64,000 nucleotides of DNA from Hahella sp018986435 (lineage in GTDB: Bacteria > Pseudomonadota > Gammaproteobacteria > Pseudomonadales > Oleiphilaceae), in NCBI RefSeq assembly GCF_050749805.1, contig NZ_CP192738.1:4030001-4094000 (forward strand), read 5' to 3'. Shown here piece after piece: positions 1 through 9,106 of the stretch. Position numbers and translations under genes: made by a program. Position 1 is the first letter of the stretch; every line of letters starts with the position of its first letter. The notes below the pieces were generated by a model that was given only the letters and a program-made list of their open reading frames with translations, was not told the DNA's origin and searched no databases.

Positions 1-3000
1 CCTCTGGACTACCCCCGCACCCAGCAGCCGTCGCCGGATGCGGACTACGTGCGCATCGACCTGCCCGCGCGTCTGGCGCATCAGGCCCGGCATTTCGCCG
101 GCGCCTCCGGAGCCAGCCTGTATATGGTGCTGCTGGCGGCCTTCAACGTGCTGATCGGCCGTCTCAGCGGCCAGCAGGACGTGGTGGTGGGCAGCCTGAT
201 CGCCAACCGCAATCAGGCGGATGTGGAGGCCCTGGTGGGCTTCTTCGTCAACACCTTGCCTCTGCGTTGCGATCTGGCTGACGATCCCAACTTCCGCGAT
301 CTGGTGCGCCGAGTCAAACACACCGCCCTCAGCGCTTACAATCACCAGGACCTGCCCTTCGAGCGCATGGTGGAGGCGCTGCAGCCGGAGCGCGATCTCA
401 GCTTCCCGCCGTTGATCCAGTTGCTGTTCGTCCTGCAGAACGCGCCCATGGACGCCTTCGAACTGGAAGGGGTGCAGGTGACGCCGCTGCGTCTGCCGCA
501 GCCTGGCCAGATCCGCTTTGATCTGGAGGTGTACGGCGAAGAGGACGCCAACGGCTTCCATCTGGACTTCTGGTTCCGCTCGCAGCTGCTGCACAAGGAC
601 TCCGTACAGCGTATGGCGCGCCAGTATCTGACGCTGCTGGAGGCGGCGCTGAACCAGCCGCAGCGACCGGTGATGGGACTGCCCATGCTGGATCGCGACC
701 AACACGGCGAGCTCAGCCGCGGCTTGTTTATGGAAGCGCAGCCTTACCCCGACACGCTTTGCATTCATCAGTGGTTCGAGCGCCACGCCGAGCTGCACCC
801 GGAGCTGACGGCGGTCATGCGAGACGGCCGTTCTCTCAGCTATGGCGAGCTGAACCGCCGCGCCAACCGCCTCGCCCATCTGCTGATCGCCCGCGGCATC
901 AAGCTGGAGGACCGCATCGGCGTCTGCCTGGATCGCTCTCTGGATATGGTGGTCGCCCTGCTCGCCGTTTTCAAAGCCGGCGCCGGCTACGCGCCTCTCG
1001 ATCCAGCCTACCCCACGGAGCGCATCGCCTACATGCTGGAAGACAGCGGCGCGCGTCTGACGCTGACCCAACAGGCCGCCAGCGGGCGTCTGCCGGGGGG
1101 CGTCGCCACGCTGATGCTGGACGATCTTGAAACCCTGACCGCTGGCTGCGAAGACAGCAATCCTCAGCGTCCTGTGGCGGCGGACAATCTGGCCTATGTG
1201 ATCTACACCTCCGGCTCCACCGGTCTGCCCAAGGGCGTGGCGATTGAGCACCGTTCTGTCGGCGCGTTGATTCACTGGGCGCAGACCCAGTATCACCTTG
1301 AAGAATTGGAGGAGGTGCTGGCCACCACGTCCATTTGCTTCGACCTTTCGGTGTTTGAGATTTTCGTTACCCTGTGCAGTGGCGGCCGCGTCCATCTGGC
1401 GGACAATATGACCGCGCTGGCGGAGCGCGCCGGCGATCTGGAGGTCTATTCCAGGGTCAGTCTGATCAATACGGTGCCATCCGCCATTCAGGCGCTGTTG
1501 CGGGCCAACGCCGTGCCGCCCCAGGTGCGCACGGTGAACCTGGCGGGCGAGCCCCTGAAGCAGGAACTGGTGGAGCAGCTGTACGCATTGCCGCATATCC
1601 GTCGCGTCTATGACCTCTACGGTCCGTCCGAGGACACCACCTACTCCACCTGCGCTCTGCGACGCCCCGGCGGCAAAGCCAACATCGGACGCCCCATCAG
1701 CAATACCCTGATCCATATCATCGACGAGAATCTGCAACTGGTTCCCCGGGGCGTGGCGGGTGAATTATTGATCGGCGGCCGCGGTCTGGCGCGGGGCTAT
1801 CTGGGCAAGCCGGAGCTGACCGCCCAGCGCTTCATCGCCAATCCGTTTTCCGGCGATCTCAGCGAGCGTCTGTATCGCACCGGAGATCTGGTGCGGGTGA
1901 ACAGTGACGATCAACTGGAGTATCTGGGGCGTATCGACCAGCAGGTGAAAGTGCGTGGATTTCGTATAGAACTGGGAGAAATTGAATCCTTTATCAATGA
2001 GTTACGTGACAATAGTAAGAAACTGGTTAAAGACTGTGTGGTGTCGGTGATCAAGGACGACAGCCTGGGTCCCTATCTGGCCGCCTACGTCGTGAGCGCG
2101 CCCGGTCGCAGCATCGACGCGGATGATCTGAAACGACGGCTGGCGCGCCGCCTGCCCGGCTACATGGTTCCCGAGGCGATCATTACGTTGGACGCCATCC
2201 CCCTGACCGCCAACGGCAAGACCGACCGCAAGGCGCTGCCGATTCCCCAGCGCAGCGCCCGCGAAACTGAGTATGTGGCGCCCGGCAATGGGTTTGAGCA
2301 GGCAGTGGCCGATGTCTGGGCGGAAGTACTGCAGCAAGAGATCATTGGCGTACGTGACAACTTCTTTCAACTGGGCGGCCACTCCTTGTTGGCGACCCAG
2401 ATTATCGCCCGTCTCAACCAGCGCTTCGGCGCCGGCCTGACCGTGCGCAACCTGTTCGAATGTCCCAATGTGGCGGAACTCGCCGCCTTGGTGCGCGAAC
2501 GCAGCGCCGCCGCCATGGAGACGCCCGCGGAGAAAGCCATCCGTCGCGCCCCCAGCGGCGGAGCCCGCAGCGCTTCGTTAGCGCCCGCGCAGATGCGTCT
2601 CTGGTTCCTCAGCAAAATCGACGGCGGCAGCAGCGCCTACAACCTGCACATGACCGTACGCATCAATGGCGAGCTGCATGCGGACCGTTTGCAGGAGGCC
2701 TTCGCCTGCGCTTCGGCGCGCCATGAGATTCTGCGCACCACCTTCCATGAAGACGAGGCCCTGGGGGCGGATGGCGCGCCCTATCAACGCATTCACCCGG
2801 AACTTCCCTGCGAGTTTCTCCGGGCCAGCGTGGAATCCCACCCGTCCGATCGACGGGAGGCCGAGGCGGAACGGCTGGCCGTGGAAGCGGCGCAGACGCC
2901 TTTCGACCTGAGTCGCGGCCCCCTGGTGCGGGTGCTGCTGGTGCGGCTGGCGCCGCGTCGCCACGTCATGTTGCTGGCGATGCACCACATCATTTCCGAC

Positions 3001-6000
3001 GGCTGGTCCATTGGCGTCCTGTTTAACGAAGTGAAGGCGTTCTATCAGGCCATCAACCCGGAAACCTTCACCCTGGACGCCGCCGCGACGCTCAGTCTGC
3101 CGCCCCTGTCCCTGCAATACGCCGACTACGCCGCCGAGCAGATTTTGCGCCTGGAGCGGCCGGAAGCGCAGAGGCAACTGGAATACTGGCGCACGCAACT
3201 GGCGGACGCGCCGCCCCTGCTGGAATTGCCCCATGACCGTCCGCGCCCGGCGCAGGCGGATTTCGCCGGCGACACCTTGCCCTTTCATATCGACAGCGGC
3301 CTCACTGCGGCGTTGCGCCGTTTCGCCGACGCCGCCGGCGCCAGCCTGTTCATGGTGAGCTGCGCCGCCTTCGCCGCCCTGATGAAGGTGTACAGCCGCC
3401 AGCGCGATATCGTCATCGGCGCGCCGGTGGCGAACCGCACCCGGCCCGAGCTGGAGCCGCTGATCGGCTTCTTCGTGAACACTCTGGCGCTACGCATTCG
3501 CAGCAAGGAAAACTTTACTTTCAATGAGTTATTGAAGGAAGTTAAAACTGTTTCTCTTGACGCTTATGAGCATCAGGACCCGCCTTTCAACAAAGTGGTG
3601 GAGTCACTGGAGCTGGACCGCGCCCTCAATCACAACCCGTTGTTCCAGGTGATGTTCGTGTTGCAGAACGCGCCCACGGTGACTCGGGAAACGCCGGAGC
3701 TGGAAATCACCCCGTTCCCGATTCGGCAGCAACGCGCCGCCTTCGACCTGCTGTTCTCCCTGACCGAATCCCAGGGACAGATGCACGGGGAGGCGGTCTA
3801 CAATCGCACCCTGTTCGACCGCGCCAGCATCGAACGCATGCTGGAGGTATATCTGAGCCTGCTGGAGCTTTGCGTCAACCGCCCAGATGAACCGGTGCTG
3901 GGCCTGCCCCTGGCGGCGCCGGCGGAAATTCCCGCCCAGCCGGCTCAGGGGGCGACGCCGCTGCCCGCCCTGATTCAGGATCAATGTGAACGCACTCCTG
4001 ATCTGGAAGCCTTGAGCTGGAGTCCTCAGGCCGGCGCGCTGACGGAATGGTCCCGGCTCAACTCCCACGTCAGCTACGGGGAGTTCGCCCGTCTCGCCAA
4101 TCAGGCGGCGGACTGGCTGCGAGAGCAAGGCGTGGCGAGCGGCGATGTGGTCGCGCTCTGGCTGCCCCGCAGTCCCGAGCTGTTCGTGCTCAAATACGCG
4201 GCGCTGAAAATGGGCGTCGCCTACACACCCATCGATCCCGAGTTCCCGTTGCCCCGGGTGCGGCAGATGGTGGAAAGCGCCGCTCCGCGCCTGCTGGTGA
4301 CAGTGAACGCGCAGCATGGCTGGGAGGACGCGCCCTGCGCCATCGCGCTGCTGCCGCAACTGTGGGCGCAGCTGTCCCGTCGCCGCGCGGAACCGCCGCC
4401 GCTGCCGGACCCGGACTGCATCGCCTATATTTTGTACACCTCCGGCAGCACCGGCGTTCCCAAAGGGGTCACCATGCCCCAGCGCGCCCTGAGTAATCTC
4501 GTGGTCTGGCATCGTCAGCATCCCCGTCTGAGCGCGCCAGCGCGCACCCTGCAATTCGCCGCCGTCGGCTTCGACGTCTGCTTCCAGGAATTCGCCGCCA
4601 CCCTGGCCTGCGGCGGTTCGCTGGTGCTGTGTCCGCCCCGCTTGCGGCAGGACCCGCGCGCCTTGATGGCGTTTATCCGAGAGCAAGGGGTAGAGCGTCT
4701 GTTTCTGCCTTTCGTCGCTTTGCAGCAACTGGCGGAGACCCTGACCGAGAATCAGCCTGACCAGAACGCCATCGTCAGCGACAAGCTGCGCGATGTGGTC
4801 ACCGCCGGCGAGCAGTTGCAGATCTCCGCGCCGGTGCGTCGTTTCTTCCGGGAACGCCCGCACTGTCGCCTGCATAACCATTACGGTCCCACCGAGGCCC
4901 ACGTGGTGAGCGCCCTGCAGCTGGACGATCAGCCTGACCGCTGGCCGGTCCTGCCCGGCATCGGCGCGCCCCTGTGCGGCGTGCAACTGCATATTTTCAA
5001 CCCACTGGGACAACCTGTGCCCGCCGGCGCCCCCGGCGAGCTGTACATCGGCGGCGTGTGTCTCGCCCAGGGCTATGTCGGACGCGATGACCTCACCGCC
5101 GAACGTTTCATCACCACCACGCTCCTGAGCTCCCACGGCGAGATCAGTCAGCGCCTGTATCGCACCGGCGATCTGGCGCGCCGTACTGCCCAGGGCGAGT
5201 TCCTGTATCTGGGACGCATTGACGAGCAGGTGAAAATCCGCGGTTTCCGGGTGGAGCCCGGCGAAGTGGAAGCGGTGCTGAACAGCCATGACGACGTCAA
5301 GGCCGCCGCGGTGATCGCCCGGGACGACGGCGCCGGCATGCGCCTGCTGGCCTATGTGGAGCCCCGCCAGACCGCTGGATTCGACGTCGCCGATCTGCGC
5401 GCCTGGCTGCGCAAACGTCTGCCCGACTACATGGCGCCCGCCCGCATCCTGACTCTGGAGAAAATGCCGGTCACCGTCAGCGGCAAGATCAACCGCCGCG
5501 CCCTGCCCGCCCCGGACGCGTTGAGCGACGTCCCGGAACTGCTGGCGGAGCCGCGCAGCGCTTTGGAGCGCAGTCTGCATGATATGTGGAGCGAGTTGCT
5601 GGCGCTGCCGCATATCGATATCCGCGCCAACTTCTTTGAACTGGGGGGCCACAGTCTGCTGGTCACCCGTCTGCTGAACCGCATTCGCGCGCGTCTGGGC
5701 GTGGACGCCACGGTCAGAGACGTCTTCGAAAATCCCAGCATCGCCGAGCTGGCGGAAAGACTGGCGGCGCTGGCTCCCGCGGCGACGGACGACGGCGAGC
5801 GCTTATGCGCGCAGACCCGTCCCGCCGCGCCGCCGCTTTCCTTCGCCCAGGAGCGCTTGTGGTTTCTGCACCAACTGGAAGGCGCGGCGGCGGGATATAA
5901 CATGCCTCTCGCCATGGAACTGAAAGGCTCCCTGGACGCCCAGGCGCTGCACGACAGTTTCCGCGACATCATCGCCCGCCATGAGGTGCTGCGCACCCGT

Positions 6001-7206
6001 TTTCATATGGCGGGAGACGCGCCGGTGCAGGAGATCCACAGCGACACTGCGCCGGACTGGCGCTTTTTCGATCTGTCCGCGCTGCCGGAGCCGGAGCGCG
6101 CCGAGCAGGTTCGGGAACTGGCGCGCCTGGAAGCCAACTATGCGTTCGATCTGGAAAGCGACCGCCTGTTGCGCATTCGTCTGGTGCAATTGGAGGATCA
6201 GCGCCATGTGCTGCTGGCGACCATGCATCACATCATCTTCGACGGCTGGTCCAACGGCGTGTTCGTGCGGGAGCTGCAGGCTTTCTACCACAGCCGGCGC
6301 ACCGGCTCCGCCCCCGGCCTGCCGCCCATGCAGCTGCAATATGCGGACTTCGCCTGCTGGCAGCGCCGCCTGCTCACGCCGCAACGGGTGCAGCAGCATC
6401 TGGACTATTGGCGTCAGGAACTGCAGGACGCGCCGGAGGCCATCCGTCTGCCCCGTCGTCCCCACAGCGAGGCGGCGGGTCTGTGCGCCCTGGCGGTGCA
6501 GGATCTGCCAGCATCGACAGTGACCGCGTTGCAGGATTTCAACCGTCAGCAAGGCAGCTCGCTCTATATGACCATGCTCGCCGCCTTCGCCGCCCTGCTG
6601 CAGCGACTCAGCGGGCAGTCGGACATTGTGGTGGGAACCACGGTCGCCAACCGTAATCGCCAGGAGCTGGAGAGCCTGATCGGCTTCTTCGTCAACTCCC
6701 TGCCGATCCGGCTGCGTCTGGACGCCAGCGCCAGCTTCCTGGATCTGCTGACCCAGGCGCGCGACAAAACCCTGCAGGCGCAGGCGCATCAGGAACTGCC
6801 TTTCGACCTGCTGGTGCGTTCGCTGCAATCACCGAGAGTGGCGGGCCGTCAGCCTATCTTCCAGGTGGTGTTCGACTTCCAGAACAGCGATGCGCCGGCG
6901 TCCGCCGCGCCGCCCAAAGGGAGCTTCCTGGACGATTTGGAAGTGTCTTATCTGCCGGGACAGCGCGGCTCAGCCAAGTACGATCTGGTGTTGTCCGTCA
7001 ACGCCCAGGCGGAGCAGGTGCGCATTGTCTTCGAATATGACCGGGAGCGTTTCACCGCGGAAGAAATCGCCGCGCTGCAGGAGCACTACCAGCATCTGCT
7101 GGACGCCGCCGCGCAACGTCCCGGAGACAGTCTGCTGTCTCTGGCCGGCGCTGACGGCAAGCCCGCCACCGGCGAAGCGGACGCGGCGGAGGAGTTTGAT
7201 TTTTAA
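1..7206 (+). CDS. Nonribosomal peptide synthetase, 5' end outside window (C-A-PCP-C-A-PCP-C)
   Basis: The reading frame is open from base 1, so the gene starts upstream; 2401 codons plus stop are visible. Order: C-terminal half of a condensation domain (to ~nt 700), adenylation A1 (~800-2240, P-loop TSGSTGLPKG, Lys in NGKTDRKAL), carrier PCP1 (GGHSLL, Ser codon 2383), condensation C2 (~2578-3890, HHIISDG at 2983-3003), A2 (~3960-5510, TSGSTGVPKG), PCP2 (GGHSLL, Ser codon 5653), condensation C3 (~5830-7140, HHIIFDG at 6226-6246), then an acidic tail and stop. There is no epimerase or thioesterase. Pocket residues aligned by eye to GrsA give DLFNNALTYK for A1, which I recall as an alanine code, and DVQFVAHVVK for A2, close to proline codes. 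The protein ends on a full C domain, so its peptide must pass to a separate enzyme, presumably the synthetase at 9107. Confidence 0.95.
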   Translation, partial: PLDYPRTQQPSPDADYVRIDLPARLAHQARHFAGASGASLYMVLLAAFNVLIGRLSGQQDVVVGSLIANRNQADVEALVGFFVNTLPLRCDLADDPNFRDLVRRVKHTALSAYNHQDLPFERMVEALQPERDLSFPPLIQLLFVLQNAPMDAFELEGVQVTPLRLPQPGQIRFDLEVYGEEDANGFHLDFWFRSQLLHKDSVQRMARQYLTLLEAALNQPQRPVMGLPMLDRDQHGELSRGLFMEAQPYPDTLCIHQWFERHAELHPELTAVMRDGRSLSYGELNRRANRLAHLLIARGIKLEDRIGVCLDRSLDMVVALLAVFKAGAGYAPLDPAYPTERIAYMLEDSGARLTLTQQAASGRLPGGVATLMLDDLETLTAGCEDSNPQRPVAADNLAYVIYTSGSTGLPKGVAIEHRSVGALIHWAQTQYHLEELEEVLATTSICFDLSVFEIFVTLCSGGRVHLADNMTALAERAGDLEVYSRVSLINTVPSAIQALLRANAVPPQVRTVNLAGEPLKQELVEQLYALPHIRRVYDLYGPSEDTTYSTCALRRPGGKANIGRPISNTLIHIIDENLQLVPRGVAGELLIGGRGLARGYLGKPELTAQRFIANPFSGDLSERLYRTGDLVRVNSDDQLEYLGRIDQQVKVRGFRIELGEIESFINELRDNSKKLVKDCVVSVIKDDSLGPYLAAYVVSAPGRSIDADDLKRRLARRLPGYMVPEAIITLDAIPLTANGKTDRKALPIPQRSARETEYVAPGNGFEQAVADVWAEVLQQEIIGVRDNFFQLGGHSLLATQIIARLNQRFGAGLTVRNLFECPNVAELAALVRERSAAAMETPAEKAIRRAPSGGARSASLAPAQMRLWFLSKIDGGSSAYNLHMTVRINGELHADRLQEAFACASARHEILRTTFHEDEALGADGAPYQRIHPELPCEFLRASVESHPSDRREAEAERLAVEAAQTPFDLSRGPLVRVLLVRLAPRRHVMLLAMHHIISDGWSIGVLFNEVKAFYQAINPETFTLDAAATLSLPPLSLQYADYAAEQILRLERPEAQRQLEYWRTQLADAPPLLELPHDRPRPAQADFAGDTLPFHIDSGLTAALRRFADAAGASLFMVSCAAFAALMKVYSRQRDIVIGAPVANRTRPELEPLIGFFVNTLALRIRSKENFTFNELLKEVKTVSLDAYEHQDPPFNKVVESLELDRALNHNPLFQVMFVLQNAPTVTRETPELEITPFPIRQQRAAFDLLFSLTESQGQMHGEAVYNRTLFDRASIERMLEVYLSLLELCVNRPDEPVLGLPLAAPAEIPAQPAQGATPLPALIQDQCERTPDLEALSWSPQAGALTEWSRLNSHVSYGEFARLANQAADWLREQGVASGDVVALWLPRSPELFVLKYAALKMGVAYTPIDPEFPLPRVRQMVESAAPRLLVTVNAQHGWEDAPCAIALLPQLWAQLSRRRAEPPPLPDPDCIAYILYTSGSTGVPKGVTMPQRALSNLVVWHRQHPRLSAPARTLQFAAVGFDVCFQEFAATLACGGSLVLCPPRLRQDPRALMAFIREQGVERLFLPFVALQQLAETLTENQPDQNAIVSDKLRDVVTAGEQLQISAPVRRFFRERPHCRLHNHYGPTEAHVVSALQLDDQPDRWPVLPGIGAPLCGVQLHIFNPLGQPVPAGAPGELYIGGVCLAQGYVGRDDLTAERFITTTLLSSHGEISQRLYRTGDLARRTAQGEFLYLGRIDEQVKIRGFRVEPGEVEAVLNSHDDVKAAAVIARDDGAGMRLLAYVEPRQTAGFDVADLRAWLRKRLPDYMAPARILTLEKMPVTVSGKINRRALPAPDALSDVPELLAEPRSALERSLHDMWSELLALPHIDIRANFFELGGHSLLVTRLLNRIRARLGVDATVRDVFENPSIAELAERLAALAPAATDDGERLCAQTRPAAPPLSFAQERLWFLHQLEGAAAGYNMPLAMELKGSLDAQALHDSFRDIIARHEVLRTRFHMAGDAPVQEIHSDTAPDWRFFDLSALPEPERAEQVRELARLEANYAFDLESDRLLRIRLVQLEDQRHVLLATMHHIIFDGWSNGVFVRELQAFYHSRRTGSAPGLPPMQLQYADFACWQRRLLTPQRVQQHLDYWRQELQDAPEAIRLPRRPHSEAAGLCALAVQDLPASTVTALQDFNRQQGSSLYMTMLAAFAALLQRLSGQSDIVVGTTVANRNRQELESLIGFFVNSLPIRLRLDASASFLDLLTQARDKTLQAQAHQELPFDLLVRSLQSPRVAGRQPIFQVVFDFQNSDAPASAAPPKGSFLDDLEVSYLPGQRGSAKYDLVLSVNAQAEQVRIVFEYDRERFTAEEIAALQEHYQHLLDAAAQRPGDSLLSLAGADGKPATGEADAAEEFDF

Positions 7207-7289
7207 ATTTTTGCACGATTTCTAAGCGACCTGAACAGGTCTCTGCGACTGAACGAGCGTCGTCCAGCGCGAGCCAATAACAATAAAGA

Positions 7290-7322
7290 CCCGCCGCCTG
7301 CAAACAGCGGTGACGCGGCGGG
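7290..7322. other. GC-rich hairpin in the NRPS/radical SAM intergenic space
   Basis: CCCGCCGC at 7290-7297 pairs perfectly with GCGGCGGG at 7315-7322 across a 17-base loop. No T-run follows, so it is not a textbook terminator. It lies 22 bases before the radical SAM start, just ahead of its Shine-Dalgarno (GGAAGG), and could pause transcription or modulate translation. Confidence 0.45.
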
Positions 7323-7344
7323 CTAACAAGGAAGGAAAGCGGAT

Positions 7345-9036
7345 ATGATCGATTGCCTGATTGTCGGAACCAATATGCCGCCCACTCCCGAACACGTGGA
7401 GATGGTGCGTTCCGTCGATAATCACGGCGGAGCCTGGCGCGATCTGCGGCTGGCGTTTGTGGAGCACCAGGGGCAGCCGTATACGGCGCTGGATCTGATT
7501 AACCATATCTATGACGAAGCCGGCCAGTCCCATCGGCAGTTCAACAACCTCGACTTTCTCTGGCCGGCGGTGACCTATCTGGCGTCATTCCTGAGGCGGC
7601 GCGGCTTCACCGTGGACTGGGTCAACCTGTTTCAACAGGAAAAAGACGAGATGCGCCGCATACTGCGCAGCGGTCAGGTGCGCACGGTGGCGGTCACCAC
7701 CACGCTGTATGTGTCGCCTCAGCCCATGATCGAAGTCATCAAGTTCGTACGCGAGCACAGCGACGCCCATATCATCGTGGGCGGGCCCTATATCTCCGGT
7801 CAGGCGGAGGTGCGCAACGCGGATGAGCTGGCCAGTCTGTTTGAATACCTGGGGGCGGATACCTACGTGATCAGCTCCGAGGGCGAACAGGCGTTGGCCC
7901 ACATCATCAGCGCGCTGCAAAAAGGAGAGCCGTTGGACGGCGTCGCCAACCTGGCCATCCGCGATCCCAAAAGCCTGCTGCGACCGTTTTCCCGCACCCT
8001 GGTGGAGACGGAGTACAACCCTCTGGAGGAAAACCCCGTCGACTATGGCCTGTTTCCGCCGGATCAGCTGTCCCAGTTTATTTCTCTGCGCACCGCCAAA
8101 TCCTGTCCCTACAGCTGCGCGTTCTGCGGCTTTCCGCAACGGGCGGGGGCTTACAAGACGCTGGCGCCGGACCTGGTGGAGCAGGAGCTGGACCGTATCG
8201 CCGCGCTGGGCAATGTGGACACCCTCACCTTTCTCGACGACACCTTCAACGTGCCGAAAAAACGCTTCAAGGAAATTCTGCGCCTGATGATCCGCAAGCA
8301 ATACGGCTTCCGCTGGAATTCGTTCTATCGCAGCGATCAGGGAGATTACGAAACCATTCAATTAATGCGCGAAGCGGGCTGCGAAGGCGTGTTCCTGGGC
8401 ATTGAGTCCGGCAGCGACACCATGCTCAAAAACATGAACAAAACCGCGCGCCGGCGCAATTTCGCCGAGGCCATTCCGCAATTGCAGGAAGCCGGCATTT
8501 CCGCCCACGCCAGTTTGATCGTCGGCTTCCCCGGCGAAACCGAAGACACTATTCGAGAGACGCAATCCCTGATCGAGCAAAGCAAGCCGGACTTCTACCG
8601 CGCCCAGTTGTGGTATTGCGATCCGCTGACGCCGATCTGGAAAAACCGCCAGGAGTATGACCTGGAAGGCAACGGCTTTTCCTGGCGGCATCGCACCATG
8701 AACAGCGAAACCGCCTGCGACTGGGTAGAGCGATTGTTCTTCGATATTCGCAATTCCACCTGGTTGCCCCAGCACGGATTCGAACAATGGTCTACTTTCT
8801 ATCTGCAGCGTCGCGGCTATACCCGCAAACAGGTGATCGATTACGTGGCCTTGTTCAATTCCGCCATCAAGGCGCAGATGGCCGATCCCACGTTGAAGGC
8901 GATTCCCGCGCCGATACTGCAGCGCATGCGCACTCTATTGTTGGAAAAAACCACTGATGACGCCTTTATGGCGAATATCCATCATAGAAGTAACGAGACA
9001 GTCAGCCAGGACGCGCTGGAGAGCTTTGCTTTCTAG
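7345..9036 (+). CDS. B12-binding-type radical SAM protein, PhpK-like
   Basis: 563 residues. The radical SAM cluster motif CPYSCAFC supplies Cys254, Cys258 and Cys261 for a 4Fe-4S cluster. The N-terminal ~230 residues look like a B12-binding Rossmann region (stretch ending HIIVGGPYISG), without an obvious DxHxxG motif. Later segments (GCEGVFLGIESGS, ASLIVGFPGET) are typical of B12-dependent radical SAM enzymes. Overall it resembles the family named after the bialaphos P-methyltransferase PhpK, many members of which I recall sitting in NRPS clusters. No phosphonate gene is visible here, so P-methylation should not be assumed; methylation at an unactivated carbon, or some other step, is equally possible. 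A good Shine-Dalgarno (GGAAGG) precedes the ATG. It lies between the two synthetase genes and is probably co-transcribed with them. Confidence 0.85.
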   Translation: MIDCLIVGTNMPPTPEHVEMVRSVDNHGGAWRDLRLAFVEHQGQPYTALDLINHIYDEAGQSHRQFNNLDFLWPAVTYLASFLRRRGFTVDWVNLFQQEKDEMRRILRSGQVRTVAVTTTLYVSPQPMIEVIKFVREHSDAHIIVGGPYISGQAEVRNADELASLFEYLGADTYVISSEGEQALAHIISALQKGEPLDGVANLAIRDPKSLLRPFSRTLVETEYNPLEENPVDYGLFPPDQLSQFISLRTAKSCPYSCAFCGFPQRAGAYKTLAPDLVEQELDRIAALGNVDTLTFLDDTFNVPKKRFKEILRLMIRKQYGFRWNSFYRSDQGDYETIQLMREAGCEGVFLGIESGSDTMLKNMNKTARRRNFAEAIPQLQEAGISAHASLIVGFPGETEDTIRETQSLIEQSKPDFYRAQLWYCDPLTPIWKNRQEYDLEGNGFSWRHRTMNSETACDWVERLFFDIRNSTWLPQHGFEQWSTFYLQRRGYTRKQVIDYVALFNSAIKAQMADPTLKAIPAPILQRMRTLLLEKTTDDAFMANIHHRSNETVSQDALESFAF

Positions 9037-9106
9037 GGCGGTTGCGCGGCCGGCGACCATAACAATAAGACTCTCATGAACGGAACAAGGAAAATAAGGA
9101 AAGACC

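Noticed and set aside
3604..5652. Long open frame of 682 codons on the minus strand inside the NRPS gene
   Set aside because: It is antisense to a well-supported C-A-PCP region, lacks any recognisable domain, and is Gln/Arg/Gly-rich as expected for the complement of a GC-rich gene.
7345..9036. Assigning true P-methyltransferase activity to the PhpK-like protein
   Set aside because: No phosphonate or phosphinate biosynthesis gene is visible, so only the family resemblance is claimed.
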